Part shown: positions 9,285 to 18,099 of the stretch, piece by piece
Numbering within the stretch: the first letter of the stretch is position 1
Layout: every line of letters begins with the position of its first letter
Source: Lachnospiraceae bacterium
GTDB lineage: Bacteria > Bacillota > Clostridia > Lachnospirales > Lachnospiraceae
Length of the DNA stretch: 34,062 bases
Direction: 5' to 3'
Assembly: GCA_017457865.1 (NCBI GenBank)
Contig: JAFTGN010000050.1
Coordinates: forward strand, 1-34,062
Made by a program: the position numbers and the translations under genes
Notes under the pieces: model-generated
What the model was told of the DNA's origin: nothing
The model's input: the letters and a program-made list of their open reading frames with translations, nothing else
Database searches by the model: none

Positions 9285-10142
9285 ATGGATTTTCAATGGT
9301 ATCCCGGTCATATGACAAAAGCACGTCGGGCCATGCAGGAAGATATCAAGCTGGTGGATATGGTCATCGAGGTTATCGATGCCCGTATCCCCATCAGCAG
9401 CCGCAACCCGGATATTGATGAACTGGGAAAGAATAAATTCCGTCTGGTTTTATTAAATAAGGCAGATCTGGCAGATGACCAGAAAAACAGAGCATGGCAG
9501 AACTGGTTTCAGCAAAAAGGAATTGCAGTGGTCATGACCGATGCCCGCACCAAAAACGGGATGAAGCAGATTCAAAACACCATATTAGAAGTGTGCAAGG
9601 AAAAAATTGAGCGGGACAGAAGACGTGGCATCAAAAACCGTCCGATTCGTGCCATGGTAGTGGGAATTCCAAATGTGGGCAAGTCTACTTTCATCAACTC
9701 CTTTGCGGGACGTTCCTGTGCCAAAACGGGAAACAAACCCGGTGTGACCAGAGGCAATCAATGGATTCGTCTGAATAAAAATGTAGAGCTATTGGACACA
9801 CCTGGTATTCTGTGGCCAAAGTTTGAAGACCAGATTGTGGGACTGCATCTGGCATTTATCGGTTCCATGAAGGACGATATTTTGAATCAGGAAGAAGTAG
9901 CAGTAGAATTGCTTCACTTTTTACAGGAGGCATATCCGGAAGCACTGGCAGAGCGGTATCAGATGGAAAAAGCACAGTTGACAGAGGCAGCGCCACTGGA
10001 CATTTTACAACATATCGCACAGCTTCGTGGCTGTCTGTTAAAGGCAGGAGAGCTGGATACGAAGAAGGCGGCGGCTTTGTGTCTGGATGATTTCCGGGCA
10101 GGACGTATAGGGCGCATTAGTGTGGAGATGCCAGAGGAATAG
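9285..10142 (+). CDS. rbgA: Ribosome biogenesis GTPase RbgA (YlqF)
   Basis: A circularly permuted GTPase of 285 aa needed for late assembly of the 50S subunit. The order of G motifs is G4 (NKAD, about residues 59-62), then G1 GIPNVGKST (127-135), G2 (GVTRG) and G3 DTPG, followed by a helical C-terminal domain. This permutation with an N-terminal WYPGHMTKARR signature defines the YlqF family. ATG 9285 follows GGAGG at 9275-9279 and lies 18 nt after the flavodiiron stop. The next gene, rnhB, is its usual neighbour. Confidence 0.95.
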   Translation: MDFQWYPGHMTKARRAMQEDIKLVDMVIEVIDARIPISSRNPDIDELGKNKFRLVLLNKADLADDQKNRAWQNWFQQKGIAVVMTDARTKNGMKQIQNTILEVCKEKIERDRRRGIKNRPIRAMVVGIPNVGKSTFINSFAGRSCAKTGNKPGVTRGNQWIRLNKNVELLDTPGILWPKFEDQIVGLHLAFIGSMKDDILNQEEVAVELLHFLQEAYPEALAERYQMEKAQLTEAAPLDILQHIAQLRGCLLKAGELDTKKAAALCLDDFRAGRIGRISVEMPEE

Positions 10143-10161
10143 GCGATGAAAGGATAAGGAA

Positions 10162-10926
10162 ATGAAGACTGCGGAGATTCAGGCTCGATTGGAAGCATGT
10201 TCTATGGAAGCACTTCCGGCGGAACTTGCCGCATGGGAAGGGGATTCCAGAAGTACGGTACAGAAGTTGTTGGAGCGGTATCGGAAGAAGCTGGCGGCAT
10301 ATGAAAAGGAACTGGCTCGTACAGAAGAGATGAAGAAGTATGAAAAGGTGTATGGAGAATATTCCTTGATCTGTGGCATAGATGAAGCGGGCAGAGGTCC
10401 ACTGGCAGGACCGGTGGTGGCAGGTGCTGTGATTTTGCCAAAGGACTGCAATATTTTATATCTCAATGATTCCAAGCAGCTTTCTGCCAAAAAGAGAGAG
10501 GAATTGTATGATGTGATTATGGAGCAGGCGGTCAGTGCTGCTGTGGGAGTGGTCAGTCCGGCTGTCATTGATGAAATCAATATTTTGCAGGCTACCTATG
10601 AAGCCATGCGGATTGCCATCGGGAAGCTTTCTCCTGCCCCGGATCTGCTTTTGAATGATGCTGTGAAGATTCCGGAAGTATCCATTCGTCAGATTCCCAT
10701 CGTGAAGGGAGATGCCAAGAGCATTTCCATTGCGGCAGCCAGCATCATTGCCAAAGTGACCAGGGATCGGATGATGGAAGCGTATGACGAGCTTTATCCA
10801 GAGTATGGGTTTGCAGGACATAAAGGCTATGGCAGTGCCGCCCACATTGCGGCTTTGAAAGAATATGGACCATGTCCCATCCACCGGCGGACTTTCATCG
10901 GAAATTTTGTAGCGGTGGAAGAATAG
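10162..10926 (+). CDS. rnhB: Ribonuclease HII
   Basis: Removes ribonucleotides from DNA and the RNA strand of RNA-DNA hybrids; 254 aa. The catalytic acidic residues are D74 and E75 (GIDEAGRGPLAGP), D166 (LLNDAVK) and D184 (VKGDAKSISIAAAS). The first 65 or so residues are a Leu/Lys/Glu-rich helical extension typical of clostridial RNase HII. ATG 10162 is 19 nt after rbgA, preceded by AAGGATAAGGA. The protein ends in the usual HRRTF motif. Confidence 0.95.
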   Translation: MKTAEIQARLEACSMEALPAELAAWEGDSRSTVQKLLERYRKKLAAYEKELARTEEMKKYEKVYGEYSLICGIDEAGRGPLAGPVVAGAVILPKDCNILYLNDSKQLSAKKREELYDVIMEQAVSAAVGVVSPAVIDEINILQATYEAMRIAIGKLSPAPDLLLNDAVKIPEVSIRQIPIVKGDAKSISIAAASIIAKVTRDRMMEAYDELYPEYGFAGHKGYGSAAHIAALKEYGPCPIHRRTFIGNFVAVEE

Positions 10927-11007
10927 AAAATATAAACAGCACTGATTTCGAGTCTGACGTTCATCGGAATGTGACAATGATGACAGGAGAGCAGGAGGGT
11001 ACGAAGA

Positions 11008-11358
11008 ATGAATCGTCGCCAGAAGGGGAAGTTCTATGAGAGAATAGTAGCTGCGTATTTGCAGGAGCAGGGATTGCAAATCATAGAACAGAATTTCTTT
11101 TGTCCCATTGGTGAGATTGACCTGATTGCCAGAGAGGATACCTGTCTGGTATTTGTAGAAGTGAAATATCGCAGCAGCCTTCAAAAGGGATATCCGGTGG
11201 AGGCTGTTTCTTTTTCCAAGCAAAAACGGATTTACCGGGTGGCACAGTGGTATTTGCAGAAACATCCTTTGCAAAAGGGAGAGCGGTGCCGCTTTGATGT
11301 GGTCAGTATTTATGGAACAGAGATTACATGGATTCCCAATGCATTTGGGGGATTCTAA
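11008..11358 (+). CDS. yraN: UPF0102 / YraN family endonuclease-like protein
   Basis: Protein of 116 aa, full length for the family, with a restriction-endonuclease-like fold. The motif GEIDLIARE...LVFVEVKYR contains the D-(x)n-ExK active-site pattern of the PD-(D/E)XK superfamily, and N-terminal GKFYERIVAAYLQEQG is the usual first helix. The biological role is unresolved; the gene commonly follows rnhB, as here. ATG 11008 follows AGGAGGG at 10993-10999. Confidence 0.92.
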   Translation: MNRRQKGKFYERIVAAYLQEQGLQIIEQNFFCPIGEIDLIAREDTCLVFVEVKYRSSLQKGYPVEAVSFSKQKRIYRVAQWYLQKHPLQKGERCRFDVVSIYGTEITWIPNAFGGF

Positions 11359-11360
11359 AA

Positions 11361-11654
11361 TGCAAAACGCAGGAAGTTTTTTGAAGTGCTGTCTTCGTAT
11401 GCAATATGTCTTTCGAAGGCACGCTCCCGCTTCGTGTAGAATGCAGCGGCACTAATGTTTTTTATCGTAAATGCAATGCATTCACTCAAAAAACAAAGTG
11501 CCGGCTTCTACAAGAGCCTTCTTAAGACATATTTGCCTTACTTGCCAGCACTGATGAAAGTTTTTGAGCGTTTTGCAATTCAGGAAATTTTCCTGCTGTA
11601 CTTGTGAAATTTTGAGGAAGAAGGTGTCCGGGTAAACACATTTTGCAAGTACAG
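11361..11654 (+). repeat. Hairpin element, copy A (between yraN and pgeF)
   Basis: This fills the 343-nt gap between yraN and pgeF. It begins 3 nt after the yraN stop. Nested arms are TGCAAAACGC (11361-11370) with GCGTTTTGCA (11568-11577); AGTGCTG (11385-11391) with CAGCACT (11546-11552); the conserved GCAATATGTCTT / AAGACATATTTGC core; and an apical AATGC/GCATT stem. A further stem of about 15 bp (11596-11610 with 11640-11654) follows. It shares the core with copies B, C and E but lacks their 18-bp mobile ends. Confidence 0.85.
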
Positions 11655-11701
11655 ATAAAAATTTGCTAGATTGTTATAAAGAATCGAGGAGAAGGAGAGG
11701 A

Positions 11702-12568
11702 ATGAAACTGGACTGGAATCGGAAGACGAAGGCACTGCCTATTGCATGTAAGGAAGGGGATGTGCCCTATCTGTATTTTCCGCTGTTGGAAGAAACCGGG
11801 TTGGTGGTGCATGGGTTTTCTACAAAACTGGGCGGTGTCAGCGAAGGATGTTATGCTACCATGAATCTGAGAGTGAATTCGGAGGATGAGAGAGCCAATG
11901 TGGTGGAAAACTACAGGAGAATTGGTGCTGCCATTGGTTTTGATGTGGAGAATGTGGTGTTAAGTGACCAGACCCATACCACCAATATCCGGGTGGTCAC
12001 AGAAGCAGATGCAGGAAAAGGGTTGTTTGTGCCAAAGGATTACGAAGACATAGACGGACTGATCACCAATGTGCCGGGGCTGACACTGGCTACCTTTTAT
12101 GCAGACTGTGTGCCGCTGTATTTTGTAGATCCGGTACATGGAGCCATTGGATTGTCTCACTCTGGCTGGAGAGGGACGGTCAATCAGATGGGAGCCTGTA
12201 CTGTTGCAAAGATGCAGGAGACCTTTGGCTCTGATCCGGCGGATCTGCTTGTGTGCATCGGCCCTTCTATTTGTCAGGATTGCTATGAGGTCAGTGAGGA
12301 TGTGGCAGAGGCATTTCAATCGGCTTTTCCACAGTGGCAGTCTGAGATTGTAAAGCCGGGCGCGAGAGAAGGGAAGTATCAGCTGGATTTGTGGAAGACC
12401 AATGAACGGATTTTACTAGAAGCAGGTATCAGACCAGAGCATCTGGCTGTTACCAATATCTGTACGAAGTGTAATTCGGACTTACTCTATTCTCATCGTG
12501 TGATGGGCAGTCAGAGAGGCAATCTGGCCGCATTTTTGGGATTGAAATCATCGAAGCAGTATATGTAA
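11702..12568 (+). CDS. pgeF: PgeF/YfiH family (laccase-domain) protein
   Basis: Protein of 288 aa of the DUF152 multicopper-oxidase-like family. Members act as purine nucleoside phosphorylases or adenosine deaminases in biochemical work, and E. coli YfiH/PgeF is linked to peptidoglycan precursor fidelity; the exact role here is open. The zinc ligands fit H92 (SDQTHTTN), C136 (YADCVPLYF) and H153 (LSHSGWRGT). IGPSICQDCYEV and NICTKCNSDLLYSHR are further family signatures. ATG 11702 follows GGAGAAGGAGAGG. It is the last gene of its operon, separated from yraN by hairpin copy A and followed by a strong terminator. Confidence 0.9.
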   Translation: MKLDWNRKTKALPIACKEGDVPYLYFPLLEETGLVVHGFSTKLGGVSEGCYATMNLRVNSEDERANVVENYRRIGAAIGFDVENVVLSDQTHTTNIRVVTEADAGKGLFVPKDYEDIDGLITNVPGLTLATFYADCVPLYFVDPVHGAIGLSHSGWRGTVNQMGACTVAKMQETFGSDPADLLVCIGPSICQDCYEVSEDVAEAFQSAFPQWQSEIVKPGAREGKYQLDLWKTNERILLEAGIRPEHLAVTNICTKCNSDLLYSHRVMGSQRGNLAAFLGLKSSKQYM

Positions 12569-12640
12569 TCTGCAAGTATGGGTCAGGATTGGGAATCAGC
12601 GGTAGTTCGGGAACCAATCTTGAGTGGATTTTGTAAAAAG

Positions 12641-12701
12641 AAAACCGTCTTTTTTAGAAGAGAAGCAGTTTGTGCGTTTCTTCTGAAAAGGCGGTTTTTT
12701 T
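12641..12701. terminator. Bidirectional terminator between pgeF and prs
   Basis: A long stem (12641-12663 with 12679-12698, small mismatches) is followed by a T run on the plus strand (12695-12701). On the minus strand the same stem ends in a T-rich stretch. It serves both converging genes. Confidence 0.9.
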
Positions 12702-12772
12702 ACAATGACGTGCAAGCAGTGTTTTGTTTACAGACAGTTGCCTGCAGTACAGTTTGATGTCATGTATATGAA

Positions 12773-13954
12773 TTATTTTCCCTGATACTGGCGGATCAGA
12801 TTTTGAATTCGTTCGGTGGAATCCATGAATCCGTTGATGGATACATCATGATTCAGGGTGTTGATGATGGCAGCTACATACTTGCTCACATCTGCCTCTA
12901 AGTACCATGGCTTGGTGAACAGTTCCGGATTGCGGTAGTTCAGGTTGGTGGTGATCACATAATCTAAGTATCCCTTGTTGTAGAACTCATCAAATTTCTC
13001 GAATCCATCAGTGAACATACCAAAGGTACAGCATACGATGACCTTGGATGCCTTGCGCTCTTTCAGTGCCTTGGCAGTGTCTAACATACTTTCACCGGAT
13101 GAAATCATATCATCTACGATCAGTACGGTCTTTCCTTCTACGCTGGAGCCTAAGAACTCATGGGCCACGATTGGGTTTCTGCCGTTGACCACAGTAGAGT
13201 AGTCACGTCTCTTGTAGAACATACCCATGTCTACTCCTAAGTTATTTGCCAAATATACAGAACGGTTCATGGCACCCTCATCCGGGCTGATGACCATCAG
13301 ATGCTCCTTGTCAATCTTCAGATCCGGTACATTGCGGAACAATGTCTTGATGAAGTGGTAAGGAAGCAGGAAGTTGTCAAAGTCATGTAACGGGATGGCA
13401 TTCTGTACACGAGGGTCATGGGCATCGAAGGTAATGATGTTGCTGACTCCCATATCGATCAGTTCCTGTAATGCCATGGCACAGTCTAAAGATTCTCTCT
13501 TGGTTCTCTTGTGCTGGCGGCCTTCATAAAGGAATGGCATGACCACATTGACACGGTGCGCAGTGGCAACGCTGGCACCAATCACACGCTTCAAATCCTG
13601 ATAATGGTCATCCGGGGACATATGGTTGGTAAATCCACAGATACGATATGTCAGGCTATAGTTCATCACATCTACCATGGCGTACAGGTCAGTACCACGT
13701 ACAGATTCATTCAGTACGCATTTTGCCTCGCCGGAACCAAAACGGGAGCATTTCAGATCCAACAGATAGGAGTCTGCATCATATCCACGGAATTCCAGGC
13801 TGGACTGCTTTAATTTCAATGCCTCTGTGTCATTGCGACGGAAGTTGACAATGTGTTCATTGACTTTGGTGGCAAGGTCAGTGCAGCTCTCTAAAGCGGC
13901 AATCTTCAGAGGCGCAATCGGAATGGTGTTCTCAAAAGTGTAATCGTTAGACAT
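12773..13954 (-). CDS. prs: Ribose-phosphate pyrophosphokinase (long form)
   Basis: Makes PRPP from ribose 5-phosphate and ATP for purine, pyrimidine, His and Trp synthesis. At 393 aa it is clearly longer than the usual 310-320 aa enzyme, with an N-terminal extension and insertions. Still present are the ATP-site region GRQHKRTKRES, FDAHDPRVQNA, and the PRPP-binding loop VLIVDDMISSGESM. The allosteric KRR-type region is modified (YKRRDYSTVVNG). The start is the second ATG (13954) because GGAGG overlaps the first, four codons upstream. It is transcribed alone from the promoter at 14000-14028. Confidence 0.92.
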   Translation of the reverse strand: MSNDYTFENTIPIAPLKIAALESCTDLATKVNEHIVNFRRNDTEALKLKQSSLEFRGYDADSYLLDLKCSRFGSGEAKCVLNESVRGTDLYAMVDVMNYSLTYRICGFTNHMSPDDHYQDLKRVIGASVATAHRVNVVMPFLYEGRQHKRTKRESLDCAMALQELIDMGVSNIITFDAHDPRVQNAIPLHDFDNFLLPYHFIKTLFRNVPDLKIDKEHLMVISPDEGAMNRSVYLANNLGVDMGMFYKRRDYSTVVNGRNPIVAHEFLGSSVEGKTVLIVDDMISSGESMLDTAKALKERKASKVIVCCTFGMFTDGFEKFDEFYNKGYLDYVITTNLNYRNPELFTKPWYLEADVSKYVAAIINTLNHDVSINGFMDSTERIQNLIRQYQGK

Positions 13955-13999
13955 ATTTTCCTCCATTGCTAGACGGGCTAGACAGTATTTTCCTTAATA

Positions 14000-14028
14000 T
14001 TTATAACACTTGTCAAGGGATTGCGCAA
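14000..14028 (-). promoter_or_regulatory. Sigma-A promoter of prs
   Basis: Read on the minus strand: TTGCGC (complement of 14023-14028), 17-nt spacer, TATAAA (complement of 14000-14005). It gives a leader of about 40 nt. Confidence 0.7.
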
Positions 14029-14105
14029 GTCGTGAAAAGAAAAAAGTCGAAAAACCCACGAAAGTAACAGGAATAAAAAAGCTTTCCCCGAAATTTTTGT
14101 CGCAC

Positions 14106-14134
14106 TTGTCCTTTTAGGGTTCCTATGTTATACT
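14106..14134 (+). promoter_or_regulatory. Sigma-A promoter of the DUF512-der-plsY-gpsA operon
   Basis: TTGTCC (14106-14111), 17-nt spacer, TATACT (14129-14134). It diverges from the prs promoter. Confidence 0.7.
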
Positions 14135-14281
14135 TTAAGATGATTTCGTAATGCAGACAGAAATTCTGTGGGTGGGATTCCATGAGGATGTTGGCAGAAA
14201 AGGATGTTTGCCTGCGGCTGGATCGAAACAGCGCAGTTACGATGGTTGAGAGTATAGAGATTGCGAAGAACAGGGAGCAAT

Positions 14282-15649
14282 ATGAAAAAAGAACAAGGAC
14301 ATCGGATTGCCCAGGTCAAGGAAGGTTCCATTGCAGAAGAACTGGAAGTGGAAGTGGGAGATGTGCTGTTGCAGATCAATGACCAGGTGGTGGAGGATGT
14401 ATTCGATTATGAATTTTTATGCAGAGATACCTATCTGGAAGTGGTGATTCGAAAGGCAGATGGAGAAGAATGGCTGCTAGAGGTAGAAAAGGGGGAAGAA
14501 GAGGAACTGGGACTGGAATTTGAAAGCAGTCTCATGTCTGATTATCGTTCCTGCACCAACAACTGTATCTTTTGTTTCATTGACCAGATGCCGCCGGGGA
14601 TGCGGGAGACATTGTATTTCAAGGACGATGACACCAGACTATCCTTTTTGCAGGGCAATTATGTGACATTGACCAATCTAAAGGACAAGGACATTGACCG
14701 GATCATCCGATACCGGTTAGGCCCCATCAATATATCGGTGCATGCCACCAATCTGGAACTGCGTAAGAAGATGCTGCACAACCGGTTTGCCGGGGAGCTG
14801 TTACAGAAAATTGACCGGCTGTATGAGGCAGGCATTGAGATGAATGGGCAGATCGTATTGTGCAAGGGAATCAATGACGGTGCGGAACTGGAACGGTCAC
14901 TGTCGGATCTGAGTAAATATGTGCCGGTGATGGAAAGCTTGTCGGTGGTGCCGGTAGGATTGACCCGGTACCGGGAAGGACTGTATCCGCTGGAACCTTT
15001 TGAAAAGGAAGATGCCCGTGCCGCACTGGAAATCATTGAGAAGTGGCAGCAGAAATTTCTGGCAGAGTATGGCATACGGTTTGTCCATGCCAGTGATGAG
15101 TTTTATATTGTGGCAGAGCGTCCCATTCCCCCAGAGGAAGAGTACGAAGGTTATATCCAGCTGGAAAATGGAGTGGGGATGGTACGGCTGCTGTTAGATG
15201 AAGTGACAGAGGCACTTTTCAGGTTAGAGCCGGATGACAGGCAGGTGCATGTGTCTTCTGTGTCGGGACTGTTGGTGGCACCATTTTTGCAGCAGATTTC
15301 AGAGCAGATTCAGGGACGGTTTCCAAATGTGCGGCTGGATGTGCATCCCATTACCAACCACTTTTTTGGAGAACGGATCACGGTTACCGGTCTGATTACC
15401 GGGCAGGATCTGATTGCCCAGTTAAAGGGAAAGGATTTAGGGGAAAAACTGTTGATTCCCATCAATATGCTCCGCAGTGGAGAGACGGTATTTTTGGATG
15501 ATATTACAGTGGCAGAGGTAGAAACTGCTTTACAAGTTCCGGTGGATATTGTAAAATCAAGCGGGCAGGCTCTCGTCTCAGCAGTGACAGGAACTGTCAT
15601 ACAGGAGGACACAGAATCGTATCCGCCTTATGAGCTGGAAAGCTTATAA
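14282..15649 (+). CDS. DUF512 radical SAM protein with PDZ domain
   Basis: Protein of 455 aa of the COG1625 family. The N-terminal PDZ-like domain (about 5-75, SIAEELEVEVGDVLLQIND) is followed by a radical SAM Cys cluster C91-x3-C95-x2-C98 (CTNNCIFCF), a partial TIM barrel, and the DUF512 C-terminal region (about 285-445). Such proteins are expected to bind a 4Fe-4S cluster and S-adenosylmethionine; the reaction is unknown. ATG 14282 is preceded by GGGAG; the frame opens 7 codons earlier without a good ribosome binding site. The stop is 27 nt before der, and this linkage to der is frequent in Clostridia, which hints at a role in ribosome or RNA modification. Confidence 0.88.
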   Translation: MKKEQGHRIAQVKEGSIAEELEVEVGDVLLQINDQVVEDVFDYEFLCRDTYLEVVIRKADGEEWLLEVEKGEEEELGLEFESSLMSDYRSCTNNCIFCFIDQMPPGMRETLYFKDDDTRLSFLQGNYVTLTNLKDKDIDRIIRYRLGPINISVHATNLELRKKMLHNRFAGELLQKIDRLYEAGIEMNGQIVLCKGINDGAELERSLSDLSKYVPVMESLSVVPVGLTRYREGLYPLEPFEKEDARAALEIIEKWQQKFLAEYGIRFVHASDEFYIVAERPIPPEEEYEGYIQLENGVGMVRLLLDEVTEALFRLEPDDRQVHVSSVSGLLVAPFLQQISEQIQGRFPNVRLDVHPITNHFFGERITVTGLITGQDLIAQLKGKDLGEKLLIPINMLRSGETVFLDDITVAEVETALQVPVDIVKSSGQALVSAVTGTVIQEDTESYPPYELESL

Positions 15650-15676
15650 GACATTGCAGATAGAACAGGAGGAACC

Positions 15677-17005
15677 ATGAGTAAACCAATCGTTGCCGTG
15701 GTAGGACGACCAAATGTAGGCAAGTCTACATTGTTTAACGTGCTGGCAGGCAGTAAAATTTCAATTGTAAAGGACACACCGGGTGTAACCAGAGACCGTA
15801 TTTATGCGGAGTGTAACTGGCTGGATAAGAATTTTACCTTAATTGATACAGGCGGTATCGAGCCGGAAAGCGGAGACATCATCCTGTCCCAGATGCGGGA
15901 GCAGGCACAGATCGCCATTGATACGGCAGATGTGATCATCTTTCTGGTGGATGTACAGCAGGGCTTGCAGGATGCAGATGCCAAGGTGGCGGATATGCTG
16001 CGCCGTTCCCGGAAACCGGTGATCCTCACTGTCAATAAAGTAGACAGTCTGGAAAAATACATGGCAGATGTGTATGAGTTTTACAATCTGGGAATCGGCG
16101 ATCCCATGCCCATCTCCTCTGTCAATCGTCTGGGGCTGGGTGATCTGCTGGATGCAGTCATTGAGAAGTTTCCGGAAGGTGCCGAGACGGATTTAGAGGA
16201 TGACAGACCGAAGATCGCAGTGGTAGGAAAGCCAAATGTGGGCAAATCTTCCATTATCAACAGATTGACAGGGGAAAACCGTGTGATCGTATCTGACATC
16301 GCCGGTACCACCAGAGATGCCATTGATACAGACATTGAGTGGAATGGCAGAGAATATGTGTTTATCGATACAGCCGGACTGCGCAGAAAGAGTAAGGTCA
16401 AGGAAGATTTAGAGCGATACAGCATCATCCGTACCGTCAGCGCAGTGGAACGTGCAGATGTGGTGGTCATCGTCATTGATGCAGTAGAAGGGGTTACAGA
16501 GCAGGATGCCAAGATTGCCGGTATCGCCCATGACAAAGGCAAGGGCATCGTCATTGCTGTGAATAAATGGGATGCCAAGGAAAAGGATGACAAGACCATT
16601 TACCGTTTCACAGAGGAAGTGCGCAAGATTCTGTCCTTTATGACCTATGCGGAAATCGTCTTTATTTCGGCTAAGACCGGACAGCGTCTGAACCGTCTGT
16701 TTGAAGTGATCGATATGGTCATTGAAAATCAGAACCTGCGTGTCCAGACCGGTGTGCTCAATGAGATTCTCACAGAAGCAGTGGCCATGCAGCAGCCGCC
16801 TACAGACAAGGGCAAGCGTCTGCGCATTTACTACATGACACAGGTGTCTGTGAAGCCCCCTACCTTCGTCATGTTTGTCAATGACAAGAATCTCATGCAT
16901 TTTTCCTATACCCGGTACATTGAAAATAAGATTCGGGATACTTTTGGGTTCAGGGGAACGGCAATTCATTTTATTGCAAGAGAACGAAAAGAAAAGGATC
17001 AGTAA
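15677..17005 (+). CDS. der: Ribosome-associated GTPase Der (EngA)
   Basis: A double-GTPase of 442 aa required for 50S subunit maturation. The first G domain has GRPNVGKST (10-18), DTGG and NKVD. The second begins at GKPNVGKSS (184-192) with DTAGL and NKWD. The C-terminal KH-like domain (about 355-440) ends in [16 protein letters not shown], as usual for the family. ATG 15677 follows AGGAGG (15668-15673). It lies between DUF512 and plsY in a tight operon. Confidence 0.97.
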   Translation: MSKPIVAVVGRPNVGKSTLFNVLAGSKISIVKDTPGVTRDRIYAECNWLDKNFTLIDTGGIEPESGDIILSQMREQAQIAIDTADVIIFLVDVQQGLQDADAKVADMLRRSRKPVILTVNKVDSLEKYMADVYEFYNLGIGDPMPISSVNRLGLGDLLDAVIEKFPEGAETDLEDDRPKIAVVGKPNVGKSSIINRLTGENRVIVSDIAGTTRDAIDTDIEWNGREYVFIDTAGLRRKSKVKEDLERYSIIRTVSAVERADVVVIVIDAVEGVTEQDAKIAGIAHDKGKGIVIAVNKWDAKEKDDKTIYRFTEEVRKILSFMTYAEIVFISAKTGQRLNRLFEVIDMVIENQNLRVQTGVLNEILTEAVAMQQPPTDKGKRLRIYYMTQVSVKPPTFVMFVNDKNLMHFSYTRYIENKIRDTFGFRGTAIHFIARERKEKDQ

Positions 17006-17020
17006 GACGGAGGCGTGACA

Positions 17021-17671
17021 ATGCACACAATAGGAATTCGTATCCTGCTGTTGGTAGTAGGGTATTGTTTTGGATTGTTTCAGACAGGATATTTATATGG
17101 TAAGGCACATGGCATTGACATTCGGACACAGGGAAGCGGCAATTCCGGTGCCACCAACAGTCTTCGGGTGCTGGGAAAGAAAGCCGGTATCATCGTGCTG
17201 TTGGGAGATTGTTTCAAATGTATGATTCCCTGTCTGATTGTCAAACTGCTGACGGCACGCTATATGCCGGAATACACCTATCTGTTTATGATGTATATGG
17301 CACTGGGTGTGACATTGGGGCACAATTTCCCATTTTATATGAACTTTCATGGGGGCAAGGGAATTGCCTGCATGGCAGGTATGATTCTGGCATATGACTG
17401 GAGAATGACACTGGTATGTGCTGTGGTTTATTTCAGTCTGGCATTCCTCACAAGGTATGTGTCTCTGTGTTCCATCGTGCTGGCAGTGCTCATGTTTGGA
17501 TTGACGGTACTGGCAGGACAGATGGGCTGGTTAGGACGTATGTCCGGGGCAGTAAAGATGGAACTGTATGGGATCACATTCGTCATAGCGGCACTGTCCA
17601 TCTGGCGGCATAGAGCCAATATCAGGCGGCTGTTAAACGGAACGGAGAACCGTCTGGGTCAAAAAAAATAG
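17021..17671 (+). CDS. plsY: Acyl-phosphate:glycerol-3-phosphate acyltransferase PlsY
   Basis: Integral membrane enzyme of 216 aa that acylates sn-glycerol 3-phosphate from acyl phosphate, the first step of phospholipid synthesis. Motif 1 is GSGNSGATN (38-46), motif 2 is GHNFPFYMNFHGGKGIA, and motif 3 is RYVSL; several hydrophobic segments flank them. ATG 17021 is preferred over the in-frame GTG 17015 because GGAGG (17009-17013) has correct spacing to it. It starts 15 nt after der. Its substrate is made by GpsA, encoded next. Confidence 0.94.
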   Translation: MHTIGIRILLLVVGYCFGLFQTGYLYGKAHGIDIRTQGSGNSGATNSLRVLGKKAGIIVLLGDCFKCMIPCLIVKLLTARYMPEYTYLFMMYMALGVTLGHNFPFYMNFHGGKGIACMAGMILAYDWRMTLVCAVVYFSLAFLTRYVSLCSIVLAVLMFGLTVLAGQMGWLGRMSGAVKMELYGITFVIAALSIWRHRANIRRLLNGTENRLGQKK

Positions 17672-17673
17672 GG

Positions 17674-18072
17674 TAGACAATTGTGAAACTATGACACCGA
17701 ACGCCTTTCATCAAAATTTATATTTGTGTATGCAAAACGCAGGAAGTTTTTTGGAGTGCTGTCTTCGTACGCAATATGACTTTTTCAGGCACGCTCTCGT
17801 CTTCGAATCATTCGTAAGAATGATTAAAACAGTAGCGGATACTAAGTCATTCTGAGACATACAGTCTCCGAATGACAAGTACCGACGTTTTCAAGAGCCT
17901 TCAAAAAACATAGTTGCCTTCCTTGTCGGCACTAATGAAAGCTTTTGAGCGTTCTTTTGAAAGCCATAGTTGCTTTCTTTGTCAGTACGTAAATAGATTT
18001 TTGACCTTATAAATATAAATTCTAATGTACAGGTTGTTTTGGGGTCTGATCAAAGAGTTTCACAATTGTCTG
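17674..18072 (+). mobile_element. Hairpin element, copy B (between plsY and gpsA)
   Basis: This occupies the 428-nt gap inside the plsY-gpsA operon. Ends are TAGACAATTGTGAAACT (17674-17690) and its complement AGTTTCACAATTGTC (18056-18070), 15 bp identical. Inside are AGTGCTG (17755-17761) with CGGCACT (17927-17933), the shared core, and an apical double stem GTCATTC/GAATGAC (17846-17852, 17870-17876) enclosing GAGAC/GTCTC (17854-17858, 17864-17868). No clear target duplication is left. The right end reads in frame into gpsA. Confidence 0.88.
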
Positions 18073-18099
18073 TCAATTATGATAAAAAGAGGAGAAGAT

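Noticed and set aside
17674-18072. Hairpin elements considered as tRNA genes or a known riboswitch
   Set aside because: No cloverleaf or CCA-end features and no riboswitch consensus recognised; the terminal repeats and target duplications in related copies point to a mobile element.
18025-18099. 25-codon N-terminal extension of gpsA
   Set aside because: Encoded by the right end of hairpin element B; the Rossmann fold begins at ATG 18100 with a good ribosome binding site.
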